NCBI GenBank assembly: GCA_951804985.1
Contig: OX638135.1
Location: forward strand, 67,406,507-67,470,506
Source: Dryomyza anilis
Lineage: Eukaryota > Arthropoda > Insecta > Diptera > Dryomyzidae
Length of the DNA stretch: 64,000 nucleotides
Direction: 5' to 3'
Part shown: positions 36,643 through 45,424 of the stretch, in pieces
How the letters are laid out: every line of letters starts with the position of its first letter
Numbering within the stretch: the first letter of the stretch is position 1
Made by a program: the position numbers and the translations under genes
Notes under the pieces: model-generated
Databases searched by the model: none
What the model was told of the DNA's origin: nothing
Seen by the model: the letters and a program-made list of their open reading frames with translations, nothing else

Positions 36643-37198
36643 TGTGGTAGCTTTGACCACAATTAAAAAATGCGATTTTAAAGTTTAACTTCTTTATTTA
36701 CAATAATAGGTACTGTCGTGCGGAGCTCGTGCTCGTCGCTTGCTGGTTCTCGTTGAACTGCTTTTCGTTTGGACCTTAAGCAACGCCCAAAGCTAAAGCA
36801 GCATATCGCAAAAGGAATGCCACCAAAGCCACTTGGCAATTAGCTTATTTGCCAAATATATAATTACCACGATCGTCACAGTACCCACTATGTAGCGATA
36901 CATTGTAACGATTGTTTATGCTGCGTTAGCATAAACACCGTGGCCTTATACTTACTTGGGCTGTCCGTTGACAGCGTGCCAAGCAGCGGTAGCGACAGCG
37001 CAGTCGTGGTCATAGCGATAAGAATGTAGACCACAGTGTCGAGTGTAGGGCGTAGTTTATGCAGCGTTAGCATAAACGACACCACTTAATACTTACTTGA
37101 CTCATAGCGATGGCTTATGAGTCAAGCAGCGTAAGTGCCTGCGCTGATCGTATGATGGGTCGATTGGTCGATCGTTCGATGGATCGAATATCGCCACA
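36643..37198 (-). repeat. 3' LTR of the CsRn1-like element
   Basis: This 556-bp LTR, read on the minus strand, starts TGTGGCGATATTCG after the polypurine tract and ends CTACCACA. It contains two copies of a hairpin with GTTTATGC and GCATAAAC arms around a 7-nt loop (near 36,916 and 37,059), a TTGGCAA/TTGCCAA hairpin near 36,833, and a TTGACTCATA/TATGAGTCAA inverted repeat near 37,096. Its U3 end carries about 37 bp that the 5' LTR lacks. Confidence 0.88.
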
Positions 37199-37211
37199 AT
37201 CTTCCCCCTCT
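37199..37211 (-). other. Polypurine tract of the CsRn1-like element
   Basis: On the minus strand this reads AGAGGGGGAAGAT, directly before the U3 end of the 3' LTR. It is the expected position and composition of the plus-strand primer for reverse transcription, and it fixes the inner boundary of the LTR. Confidence 0.85.
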
Positions 37212-37530
37212 AGCGTTTTCCACGCGTTGGATCGTATCTTGCTGGAATGACGATGGCTCTGCCGCTCCTGGTGCGCACAGGCGCCGCTGGTTGAATGTCT
37301 TCAGAGGGTGTTATCATCTTAAAGGTAACCTTGTTGCCAGAATTCGTTGATGGCGAAACCTTCGCTGGTACCGTAGACGTCTCTGTTGACGGTAATTGTG
37401 CTGCTGTTGGTATAGTTGATGTTGACAAGCTTCGCTTTAATGTTGAGGCGGGTGGCGCTGTTGATGTATGCCGCCTTAAGCCTATCGATCGAAATTTGTA
37501 TGGCCTTGCCCTTCACATTGACAGTGTAAT
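37210..37530 (-). pseudogene. Pol C-terminal tail of the CsRn1-like element
   Basis: Two overlapping minus-strand frames encode the region after the integrase core. One includes SIDRLKAAYI, matching the S-x-D-R-L-K-P-A-Y box typical of this region in Gypsy integrases. The other ends in RTRSGRAIVIPARY, a typical basic tail before the stop. A frame break separates them from each other and from the integrase core upstream. The stop lies next to the polypurine tract, as expected for an element without env. Confidence 0.7.
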
Positions 37531-37531
37531 A

Positions 37532-38293
37532 CTAATCTGCACGATCAAGTATTTCGAAGAGGCTGTCGAAACGTGGCTGCACAAACACCTTAGGCTTATC
37601 GTGATGGCTCGCTGAGGTAGGCGCTACCTTTTCCATCATGCGCCTAAAGTCTTTAATAAACTCTGCTTCGCTGCATTTTGATGATGACGGAACCAGGAAC
37701 TCGCCTGGCAACTTGAGCGTGGTGCCGTAGACTAATTCCGCAGACGTCGCCTTGATGTCATCTTTGAAAACGGATCGTAGTCCCAGCAGAACTATTGGTA
37801 GTACGTCGCACCAATTCTCGTTTTCATAACAGGTGATGGCTGCCTTCAAAGTACGGTGCCACCTCTCGATCATCCCGTTAGCTTGCGGATGATACGCAGT
37901 TGTACGAAAATGCTTTATACCAAGCATTTCGTTCAGCTGTTTGAATATCTCAGATTCAAATTGACGCCCGAGATCAGTCGTAACTCTGACTGGAACGCCA
38001 AAACGTGTGATCCAGCCGCTGATTAGATTACGAGCTACCGTCTCGGCAGTCTGCCGAGGAATAGGTATTGCCTCGAGCCAACGTGTAAATCGATCGTTAA
38101 TTGTTAGACAATACCTATTGTCGCGCGAAGTCGCTAGTGGCCCGATCAGATCAATATTTATGTGATCGAATCGCTCACTAGGGTTGACGTAATAATTAAG
38201 TGAAGCCTTGTTGTGGCGATGCACTTTACGCCTCTGGCATGGGATGCAGCTTTTAACAAAGCGTCGAACATCTTTCGCCATGCCAGGCCACAC
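37532..38293 (-). pseudogene. Integrase of the CsRn1-like element
   Basis: This 253-residue frame begins in the zinc-binding domain ([20 protein letters not shown], second half of HHCC; the His pair is in the broken upstream frame). It runs through a DD35E core: first Asp in INIDLIGP, second in [11 protein letters not shown], Glu in [15 protein letters not shown]. The catalytic acidic residues are present. The usual Gln after the second Asp is Leu here. The frame is lost after about residue 235, in the C-terminal domain. Related integrases join cDNA to target DNA and make short target duplications; this copy cannot be expressed intact. Confidence 0.9.
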
Positions 38294-39080
38294 AAACCGT
38301 TGCTGAACCAGCTTGACCGTCGCGCTGGCGCCAGGATGTCCGATACCGTGTATCTTTTACATTACCTGATTTCTGCAACTGCGGGGCACGATCATGTCGT
38401 GTGCCGGACAGATCATGTCGTGTGCCCTTTGCAGAAACTTGCAAGCGGGATAATGTGTCCGCTATCTCGTTCCGTTTTCCTGGAAGGTGCCGTATGTCGG
38501 TCGAGAATTGGCCGATGTAGTCAAGATGACGCGCTTGACGAGGCGATGCCTTATCCAGGCTCTGGTTGAAAGCGAAAGTTATGGGCTTGTGGTCTGTGAA
38601 AATCACAAACTCACGCCCTTCAACCATATGCTCACGATCGTACGTGCTGTACTTTTTTTGAGGGTCAGTTAATTTTTCGAGTAAAAACCCAGTGGCTGGA
38701 GTTAATTATCGATTTTTTGGTGGAGCACGGCGCCCACGGCGTAGTCGGATGCGTCAACACTGAGCGTTAGTGCGGCGTTTGGCGCGGGGTGAAAAAGAAG
38801 CGTGGCACTGGCAAGTTGACACTTGCACTTGTCGAACGCCTCCATCGTTTGTTCCCCCCAAATCAGTGGCGTAGTATCATTTTCATAGTATCATCCCCTG
38901 GAGTACGCCCTGATTTACAACAGCGTTGGGCAAGAACCTTCGATAATAGTTCAGCATACCCAGAAACTGTTTAAGGTCCCGTACCGTCGTCGGCCGGGTA
39001 TAACATTGAATCGCTTGGACTTTTTCGTTAAGTGGTCTGATACCATCTTGGTCGACCGCGTGGCCGAGAAATTTAATCTC
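38253..39080 (-). pseudogene. RT thumb and RNase H region of the CsRn1-like element
   Basis: Scattered minus-strand frames encode the RT connection (FLGMLNYYRRFLPN type, near 38,930), an RNase H start with SVDASDYAVGAVL near 38,750, then FVIFTDHKPITFAFNQ and HLPGKRNEIADTLSRLQ near 38,450 to 38,620. These match the first catalytic Asp and the D-H-K and A-D-x-L-S-R motifs of Gypsy RNase H. Frameshifts separate the pieces. At 38,390 to 38,427 GATCATGTCGTGTGCC occurs twice, a small tandem duplication that adds to the damage before the integrase zinc domain. Confidence 0.8.
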
Positions 39081-39085
39081 CTTTT

Positions 39086-40126
39086 TTAAAAAACGCTTTT
39101 CGCAACATTAATGGTTAGGCTGTTTTCACGCAGCAGCTGAAAAATGCGTTTCACATGCTGCTGATGCTGTTCTTTATTTTTGGAGGCGATGCAAATGTCA
39201 TCGATATATACAAATGCGTACGTCGCCTCGCTCGCCAAAATCTTATTTATGTGTCGTTGGAACGTTTGAGCGGCGTTCCGTAGCCCAAACGTCATGAACT
39301 TGAACTGAAATAATCGGAAAGCGCGTTGCAAATCAATCGTCGAAAATATTTTTTTACCGTGCAGGATGTGTGTAAAATCCTGAACGTTGGGGATTGGATA
39401 CCGGTCCGGTATCGTTTTGGCGTTCAACGCGCGGTAATCACCGCAAGATCGACAGCTTCCGTCAGCTTTTTTGACCATATGTAGCGGACTGGCCCAGTTG
39501 CTGTCCGAGGGCTCGCAAATTCCTTTTTCCATCAGAAATTGGAATTCAGCCCGCGCCGCTTCAAGTTTTTCTGGCGGCAGGCGTCGAGGGCGCGCAAAAA
39601 CTGGCGGACCAGTAGTGACTATGTGATGAGTCACGCCGCCTAGGTTTTCCTTGCGAATGTGCGGAATCGTCGTTATGTCCACGTACTCCGCAAGGAGCGC
39701 CGAGAATGGCTCGCTATTTACATAAGTAAAAATATTCGTTTTACCTGATTTTGCTGCCGTGCCGTTTCTGCTCATTTTGGTGACTCCATCGATGAGCTGT
39801 TGATTTCTCATGTCGACGAGGAGTCCGTAATGTTTCAAAAAATCCGCTCCGATTATAGGTGTCTTCACGGACGATATTATGAAATTACACACAAACTTCC
39901 TTCTTAGACCCTGGTCCAAGGCTAGTTGCGTCGATCCGAAAGTCTCGATCGACGACCCATTAGCTGCGTATAATTTAAATTGGTGTGGTTGTCCAAATTT
40001 TTCGTTAAAACGCGGCGGTACCACGGAGACGTCGGCTCCGGTATCGATCAAAAATTTACGACGCGAGCTGGCGTCATCTACGTAGAGGCGACACACTTCA
40101 CTTTCACCACCTGCGTCGCCCGTCAC
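39086..40126 (-). pseudogene. Protease and reverse transcriptase of the CsRn1-like element
   Basis: A 346-residue frame. Aspartic protease is near residues 20 to 100 (FLIDTGADVSVVP, with catalytic D-T-G). RT begins near residue 200 (WASPLHMVKKADGSCRSCGD, then GDYRALNAKTIPDRYPIP). The first catalytic Asp (FSTIDLQRAF) and the YIDD box (FVYIDDICIASK) are present. Between DLQRAF and FKFMTFGLRNA the usual stretch of about 20 residues is missing, so part of the fingers/palm is deleted in frame. The frame ends early at VAKSVF, where a frameshift at a T-run (about 39,090) leads into the next segment. Confidence 0.88.
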
Positions 40127-40136
40127 TGGTGGACTT

Positions 40137-40802
40137 TTAATTCGTTTTTTTGGTTTTTATACGAGCAGGGTTGTCTGCAATTCGTTGTCGACGCCCCGAA
40201 CCGCTCGTGGTACCAACAGAAACTTCACTAGAACTGTGCGCCGACGTTGCGCTGCGTGGTGCGTGGTTAGAAGCGCGTTGCTTACTTTTAGCACGAGCAC
40301 CATTACTGTTGCCGCGGTTTTTGTACACTATGTTCTCAAGGCGATTCAGTCGTTTATCAAACACATCAATTCGCGACAACACTACCGACGAGGTCGATGA
40401 CGTATTTAATGGCTCCCATAATTCTAAGGGTAGAATTTGCCGGAGCTTTGCTTGCTCCGATACTCCGAAAACCTCAAGCATCTGTGCCTTGAAGTTTGAG
40501 TACCGGTCGTTGGCCGGAGGCTTTATTACGGCCTCATAGACCTGGTCGAGCACTCGTGATTCCATCGCGGCAATCACAGTGTTAAATTTCACGTTTTCGG
40601 ATGAGACTTTCGCGGTGGCGAATTGCGCCTCGACTTGAGCGAACCATATTTCAGGATTCGCTGGACAGAATGGTGGCACTTTAATTGAAATGCGGCTGAC
40701 CTCTTGGTCTACTGCCGACCGACTAGTTGTCGGCTTTTCCCCCAAAATTGGAGGCTTCGCGCCATCGTGTCCCTTTGTGCTTTCGGTTTCGTTATCGGAC
40801 AT
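40137..40802 (-). CDS. Gag of the CsRn1-like element
   Basis: A 221-residue frame starting MSDNETESTKGHD. The central part (EIWFAQVEAQFATAKVSSEN, then KPPANDRYSNFKAQMLEVFG) resembles the conserved Gag core of CsRn1/Kabuki-type elements, which forms the capsid. The C-terminus is basic and Ser-rich (GARAKSKQRASNHAPRSA). I find no zinc knuckle, although this group usually has a CHCC finger near here, so the C-terminal part may be truncated or shifted out of frame. Its stop lies 10 bp before the first in-frame start of the protease frame. It may be an intact ORF in a dead element. Confidence 0.72.
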   Translation of the reverse strand: MSDNETESTKGHDGAKPPILGEKPTTSRSAVDQEVSRISIKVPPFCPANPEIWFAQVEAQFATAKVSSENVKFNTVIAAMESRVLDQVYEAVIKPPANDRYSNFKAQMLEVFGVSEQAKLRQILPLELWEPLNTSSTSSVVLSRIDVFDKRLNRLENIVYKNRGNSNGARAKSKQRASNHAPRSATSAHSSSEVSVGTTSGSGRRQRIADNPARIKTKKTN

Positions 40803-40928
40803 GGTTGTATATTTTTTTAAAAACTCGCACTGTTTTTTTCTTTTCGAAGAATTTTTTATTCACTGTGTCACAAATAAAATTTTGAATGCTATAGTTTATT
40901 TTTTTGTGTTGAAAAAAATATTGCATTT

Positions 40929-41011
40929 GCACTTTTTGAGTTATTTTTCGCACTTTTCGAGTTATTTTTCGCACTTTTTGAGTTTTTTTTCGCACTTTTT
41001 GAGTTATTTTC
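40929..41011 (-). repeat. Four tandem 21-bp repeats in the retrotransposon leader
   Basis: On the + strand four units follow each other without gaps: 40,929 to 40,949, 40,950 to 40,970, 40,971 to 40,991 and 40,992 to 41,011 (the last 20 bp). Each starts GCACTTTT and ends with a T-run and C. They lie between the PBS and gag, where Gypsy elements carry packaging or insulator-like sequences. Any such role here is inference. Confidence 0.88.
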
Positions 41012-41073
41012 GCTTTTGCACTTTTGTTCGTAGGTAAAAACGTTTATTACAAAACTTGATGTTCACTCGCGTC

Positions 41074-41085
41074 TCGGGGTCACCA
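41074..41085 (-). other. Primer binding site, tRNA-Trp type
   Basis: The minus strand reads TGGTGACCCCGA, 3 nt inside the 5' LTR. It complements the 3' end of eukaryotic tRNA-Trp (a mature end of TCGGGGTCA plus CCA) over 12 nt. Pairing stops after that point. Confidence 0.82.
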
Positions 41086-41088
41086 ATT

Positions 41089-41607
41089 TGTGGTAGCTTT
41101 GACCACAATTAAAAAATGCGATTTTAAAGTTTAACTTCTTTATTTACAATAATAGGTACTGTCGTGCGGAGCCCGTGCTCGTCGCTTGCTGGTTCTCGTT
41201 GAACTGCTTTTCGTTTGGACCTTAAGCAACGCCCAAAGCTAAAGCAGCATATCGCAAAAGGAATGCCACCAAAGCCACTTGGCAATTAGCTTATTTGCCA
41301 AATATATAATTACCACGATCGTCACAGTACCCACTATGTAGCGATACATTGTAACGATTGTTTATGCTGCGTTAGCATAAACACCGTGGCTTTATACTTA
41401 CTTGGGCTGTTCGTTGACAGCGAGCCAAGCAGCGGTAGCGACAGCGCTGTCGTGGTCATAGCGATAAGAATGTAGACCACAGTGTCGAGTGTAGGGCGTA
41501 GTTTATGCAGCGTTAGCATAAACGACACCACTTAAAACTTACTTGACTCATAGCGATGGCTTATGAGTTAAGCAGCGTAAGTGCCTGCGCTGATCGTATG
41601 ATGGGTC
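41089..41607 (-). repeat. 5' LTR of the CsRn1-like element, outer end truncated
   Basis: It aligns with the 3' LTR with about seven substitutions and no large internal gap. In its own direction it begins at GACCCATCATACG and lacks the first 37 bp or so of the other LTR. The target duplication GAATA abuts this shortened end. Both hairpin copies and the TGACTCA inverted repeat are kept, the latter with one arm changed (TATGAGTTAA). Confidence 0.82.
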
Positions 41608-41612
41608 GAATA

Positions 41613-42389
41613 TAAATATTAAAAATCGTGTAATATGCTTGAAAATGGACATTGCAACGTCGAAGGATAGAAGCATAATGGGCATCAATATTCAATATAT
41701 CAAAGACTTTGAAGTAAATATAAATACAATTTCAATGGTTGAACTTACGGATCGTCACACAGCTTGATAACTAAAAAGTGAAATTCTGAGATGCTTAAAC
41801 GACTTTGAAATTGATATGATGCAAATTTATTCCATGACGACAGACAATGGGGCAAATGTTATAAAAACTTCACGACTTCCTCAAGAATATGAAGATGTTG
41901 GAATATGTGACAACGATGATATAGATGACAACTTCAATGATATTAACGAAAATATAAAATTAACAATGTCAGTTGTTCATTGTGCAGCACATATACTTCA
42001 GTTAGCTTCGTGGGATGTTTTAAAGTAAATAGTAACGCCTGTTGATGATTGCAGAAAAAATGTAAAATCGTTGAGAAAGGATATTCGATATGAAGAAGGT
42101 TTGCCCATGCCGATATTAGATAACAACACAAAATGGAGCTCTACATATAACATGATTCGATCGCTAAAAGAAATCAGTATAGAGGATAATGTTGCAAACA
42201 GAGCAGTTGGTAATGGGAGATTTCTACCCTGAATGGCTTGTTTGTGAATCAGACTTGGAGGAACTTCACCTTAACAACATTTATGCGAAAATGCTTTTAG
42301 ACGCGATGAAAATAAGAAAACGGATACTGCTAGAAAATGATGCATTTCTAGCTGCTATTTACATAGATCCAAGATTTTCATTTAATTAA
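41613..42389 (+). pseudogene. hAT-family transposase, catalytic part (disrupted)
   Basis: Continuation of the transposase cut by the CsRn1-like element. The frame at 41,613 gives LKMDIATSKDRSIMG, the hAT segment with the first catalytic Asp, and stops at TGA 41,765. A second frame from 41,816 gives IYSMTTDNGANV (second catalytic Asp, T-D-N-G-A-N-V box) and ends at TAA 42,026. A third from 42,189 gives LQTEQLVMGDFYPEWLVCE and ends in AAIYIDPRFSFN, a box near the dimerisation domain. The C-terminal insertion/dimerisation region is missing. The gene is clearly dead. Known hAT transposases bind terminal repeats and make 8-bp target duplications. Confidence 0.82.
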
Positions 42390-42528
42390 AAAAAAAGGTT
42401 ATTTAAAAAAAAAAATGTCCATAATGCAGTTTTTGTTTAAATTTTTAGTTGATGTATTATTTTTTTTAATATTTGAATAAATTATGTAACAAACAAATTC
42501 AGTAAACATCACTTTTGTCTAACACTTA
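42390..42528. other. AT-rich remnant after the hAT transposase
   Basis: This stretch has A and T runs and no coding signal. It may hold the decayed 3' end of the hAT element, but no terminal repeat is visible. Confidence 0.5.
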
Positions 42529-43159
42529 CACAGAGAAAAATATCAATGATGTACATGTTTAAATCAATCATGTTTGGCGCCAAAGTTGTTGGTTGTGTTA
42601 TTAATTACGTACATAATTAAAATATTTAATAATGAATTTTTAAAAAATCAATTATGTGCATGACAAAAATTACGTACGTTATTAAAATTTCAAATTACAC
42701 AAAAACAAAATATTAATTATGCATATTTATTATTATGTACATGATTATATTTATCCCTATTTATGTTAATACAATTTTTTTTATTATACAAATACGCAAT
42801 TTTATTACATGATGAAAACTCGCGGACGAATACAAACATTTTCTTGAGAGGAAGATTATCTTAAACAGCATTTCGCGCCGTATGTTTATCTTTAGCATTT
42901 GCCAATGGGGAACATCGGCGAGAGTCAAAGTTGGCGTTCCAAGGATATAGTCGCAAGTGTGTACCGGACGTAAACTGCAATCTATAAATACAATAATTAA
43001 TTAAATTAAAATAAATACATTAAATAATTATAACATACCCGTCCGCGAAGATTTATGTTCCGTAAAGTACATCATTCCAGTAGGGTTGAGCAGATGAACA
43101 TATATTGTTATAATCTGCAATTAAACCAATTAATTAAATTTAAAAATGCATGAAATAGT

Positions 43160-43371
43160 TGTTAAAACTCGTTAATATATTGCAACACATAATATTCGAT
43201 GCTACTGTGATCACATTAGTATTGCCATCACTGTTTTATATTCTTCTGTCAAACTATTTTTCATTTTCTTTTGCATTGTATTCATTATTCTTACTCTTGA
43301 ATAAACGTTGAGAAGTCAAGACGTGTGACCCTCTTTTTTATTTTCTTGCTGGAATAGTTATCATACAAACA
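43160..43371 (+). repeat. 5' LTR of the Copia element
   Basis: A 212-bp LTR beginning TGTTAAAACTCG and ending TCATACAAACA. It has a polyadenylation-like AATAAA late in the LTR. It differs from the 3' LTR mainly near its right end (GTGACCCTC versus GTGTCGCGC). Confidence 0.93.
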
Positions 43372-43385
43372 GGTTATGGGCCCAG
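43372..43385 (+). other. Copia primer binding site, tRNA-iMet internal type
   Basis: GGTTATGGGCCCAG directly follows the 5' LTR. This is the motif of Drosophila copia, which pairs with the internal anticodon-stem region of initiator tRNA-Met (half-tRNA priming) and not with its 3' end. Confidence 0.88.
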
Positions 43386-43426
43386 GCCACATAAATCATT
43401 AAAGTGTTTTAAAATATTGTTAAACA

Positions 43427-44200
43427 ATGAGTGCAGCGGGTTTATATTCAATTGAAAAACTTGATGATTCGAATTATGCATCGTGGTCAGTCCACATGTA
43501 AATTGTTCTAGTCCATTCTGAATTGTAGGCATTAGTGAGTGGAAAGTGCATCAAAAACGAATCAGCATCGGTCACTGAGTTGACGCGAAAAACGAAAAGG
43601 CGCTGACTAGTATTATGCTTTGCATAAAACCATCACAAATAAATCATGGTCGGCACTGCCATGATGCGCACCAGGCCTGGCATAAATTAAAAGACATTTA
43701 CCAGCCAAGTGGACCGGCGCGGAAAATAACGCTATTTAAAAGGCTGCTGTACCTCAATTTGTCTGAGGGAGACAACATTTCGAAGCACGTAAATGAGTTT
43801 ATGGAAAAGCTAGCTGAAATTGCGATTGACGTGCCAGAAGAAATGTTGGTGATAATTTTGTGATCTAGCCTGTCAAAATCTTATGAGAATTTTGTAGTTG
43901 TAATCGAAACACTCGATTCGTTTCCGTCTTTAAATGCACTCAAGGTTAAGCTACTTGAAGAAGGCGAACGGCGTCAGAAAAGAGGAGAAAGCAACAGTGG
44001 CAACTTTAGCCACAGCAATAAAAATCAAAATTCGCATAACAACAAGCAATTTAACGGCAAATGCTTCAGCTGCGGGCGACGTGGTCATTTTGCATCGCAG
44101 TGCAGAGAATCTCGAAAGGCTCAACAAAAGGAACATGGAAATAAGAAGGAACATGGAAATAAGAAAGAAATAAGAATTGAAAGTGGTGGATTTCAAGTGA
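43427..44200 (+). pseudogene. Copia Gag, with protease core deleted downstream
   Basis: Starts MSAAGLYSIEKLDDSNYASW, the usual Copia Gag opening. Stops appear within 30 codons and the frame shifts. The capsid part continues at 43,615 (HDAHQAWHKLKDIYQPSG, KHVNEFMEKLAEIAIDVPEE). A zinc knuckle C-x2-C-x4-H-x4-C (CFSCGRRGHFASQC) lies at about 44,062 to 44,105 and would bind RNA. About 25 residues later the sequence jumps to VLHEPELRCNFISVRK, which normally follows the protease. The D-S-G active-site box is absent, so the protease core is deleted. A short HGNK duplication (two copies near 44,132 to 44,165) marks the junction area. Confidence 0.85.
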
Positions 44201-44279
44201 AGTTAAAGAATGTGTTACATGAGCCTGAGTTACGTTGTAATTTTATCTCAGTGAGAAAAACATGCAAAAACGGTCCGTC

Positions 44280-45310
44280 CGTGTATTTAAAAAAAAATTA
44301 AACTGTCTTAAAAGACGTATGTGGTGAGATTTGGATTAAAGGCAAAAGGCAAGTCGGTTTGTTTACTTTTGAAAGCGAAACGAATAAGTGTTTTAATGCA
44401 AACAGTGAACATAATTCTGCAATAAATTGGCATAATCGTTTTGGACACTTGAACTTTAACAGCTTAAAAGACATGAAAAATAAAGATCTAGTGTATGGCC
44501 TGAAATTACCACATGTCAACGAATGCATTACGTGCGCGAAAAGTAAAATTTGTGTAAAGCCTTTTCCGCGAGTTTCCGAAAATCGATCAGACATCTTGTT
44601 AGAGGTGGTGCATACAGATGTCTGTGGGCCAATAAATAAAACCTCGCGATATTTATAACTGGTTTTTGATATTTTATAACTTTTATCGACGATAAGTCGC
44701 GCTATGTTTTTGTGTATTTTCTAAACGCAAAAAGCGAAGCATTGGCTGCATTTAAATCGTTCAAATTTATGGCAGAAAAACAGACGGATTCCAAAATCAA
44801 AGCACTACGCAGAGACAACGGCGGTGAATATCGCGGAAAGGAGTTAGAAAGTTTTTTAAGTGAAAATAGCATACTTCGTCATACTGTGCCGCACACCCCG
44901 CAGCAAAACGGTGTAGCTGAGCGCGCTAACCGCACGTTGGTTGAGATGGCACGCAGCATGTTAGTGCATAGTGTATTAGATGAGTTTTTTTAGGCGGAGG
45001 CGATTGCAACTGCAGCATATCTCTGAAACAGAGCTGCAACAAAAACACTAATTAATAAGACACCGTATGAGGAAAGGACTGCGAAAAAACCAACAGAGTC
45101 ACATTTAAAAGTTTTTGGTTCTCTGGCAATTGCAAAAGACAAAACACAGTCAAATAAGTTTCGACCGAAAGGAAGAGAGCTGATTATGGTTGGCTACTCC
45201 AACACTTCCAAAGCGTATCGCTTGATTGATCCGCACACAAGAAGATAATCACAAGCAGGGATGTGATTTTCATGGAAAATATCTATGTTGGAAACAATGA
45301 AGAGTAATGC
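44280..45310 (+). pseudogene. Copia integrase
   Basis: The zinc domain is read as WHNRFGHLN and CITCAKSK (HHCC type). The core holds the first Asp in VVHTDVCGP, the second in LRRDNGGEY, and Glu in PQQNGVAERANRTL, so DD35E residues are present. Stops occur at 44,656 (after KTSRYL), near 44,991 and further on. The GKG-like C-terminal region near 45,130 to 45,250 (FRPKGRELIMVGYSNTSKAY) is recognisable out of frame. Confidence 0.88.
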
Positions 45311-45424
45311 GACGTAATTACGTTTGACGCAGCAGACATCGCGCCTGTAGTTTCATGTGAGCATAACAACGCGCCAACAGCTGGCAGATACGACTCTATT
45401 GAGATCACCGAGAATCCAGAGAAT

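Larger units (their letters stand above)
36643..41607 (-). mobile_element. CsRn1-like Ty3/Gypsy LTR retrotransposon
   Basis: A minus-strand element bounded by LTRs at 36,643 to 37,198 (3') and 41,089 to 41,607 (5'), with GAATA on both sides (36,638 to 36,642 and 41,608 to 41,612). Removing it and one GAATA leaves the hAT transposase frame continuous, which confirms the boundaries. Order in its own direction: 5' LTR, PBS, repeat-bearing leader, gag, protease, RT, RNase H, integrase, polypurine tract, 3' LTR. The PBS complements the 3' end of tRNA-Trp, a hallmark of the CsRn1 group. I count about seven substitutions between the LTRs (about 1.3 percent), so insertion was fairly recent. The pol frame is broken and RT has an internal deletion, so the copy is not autonomous. 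Confidence 0.9.

Noticed and set aside
36306..36650. Stand-alone 114-codon gene
   Set aside because: Its first 35 codons are out of frame with the BED finger. The remainder is the hAT transposase after a homopolymer frameshift, and its end lies in the LTR.
36888..37085. 65-codon minus-strand ORF, also present at 41,334 to 41,531
   Set aside because: Both copies lie within the CsRn1-like LTRs; the repeat reflects LTR identity, not a conserved gene.
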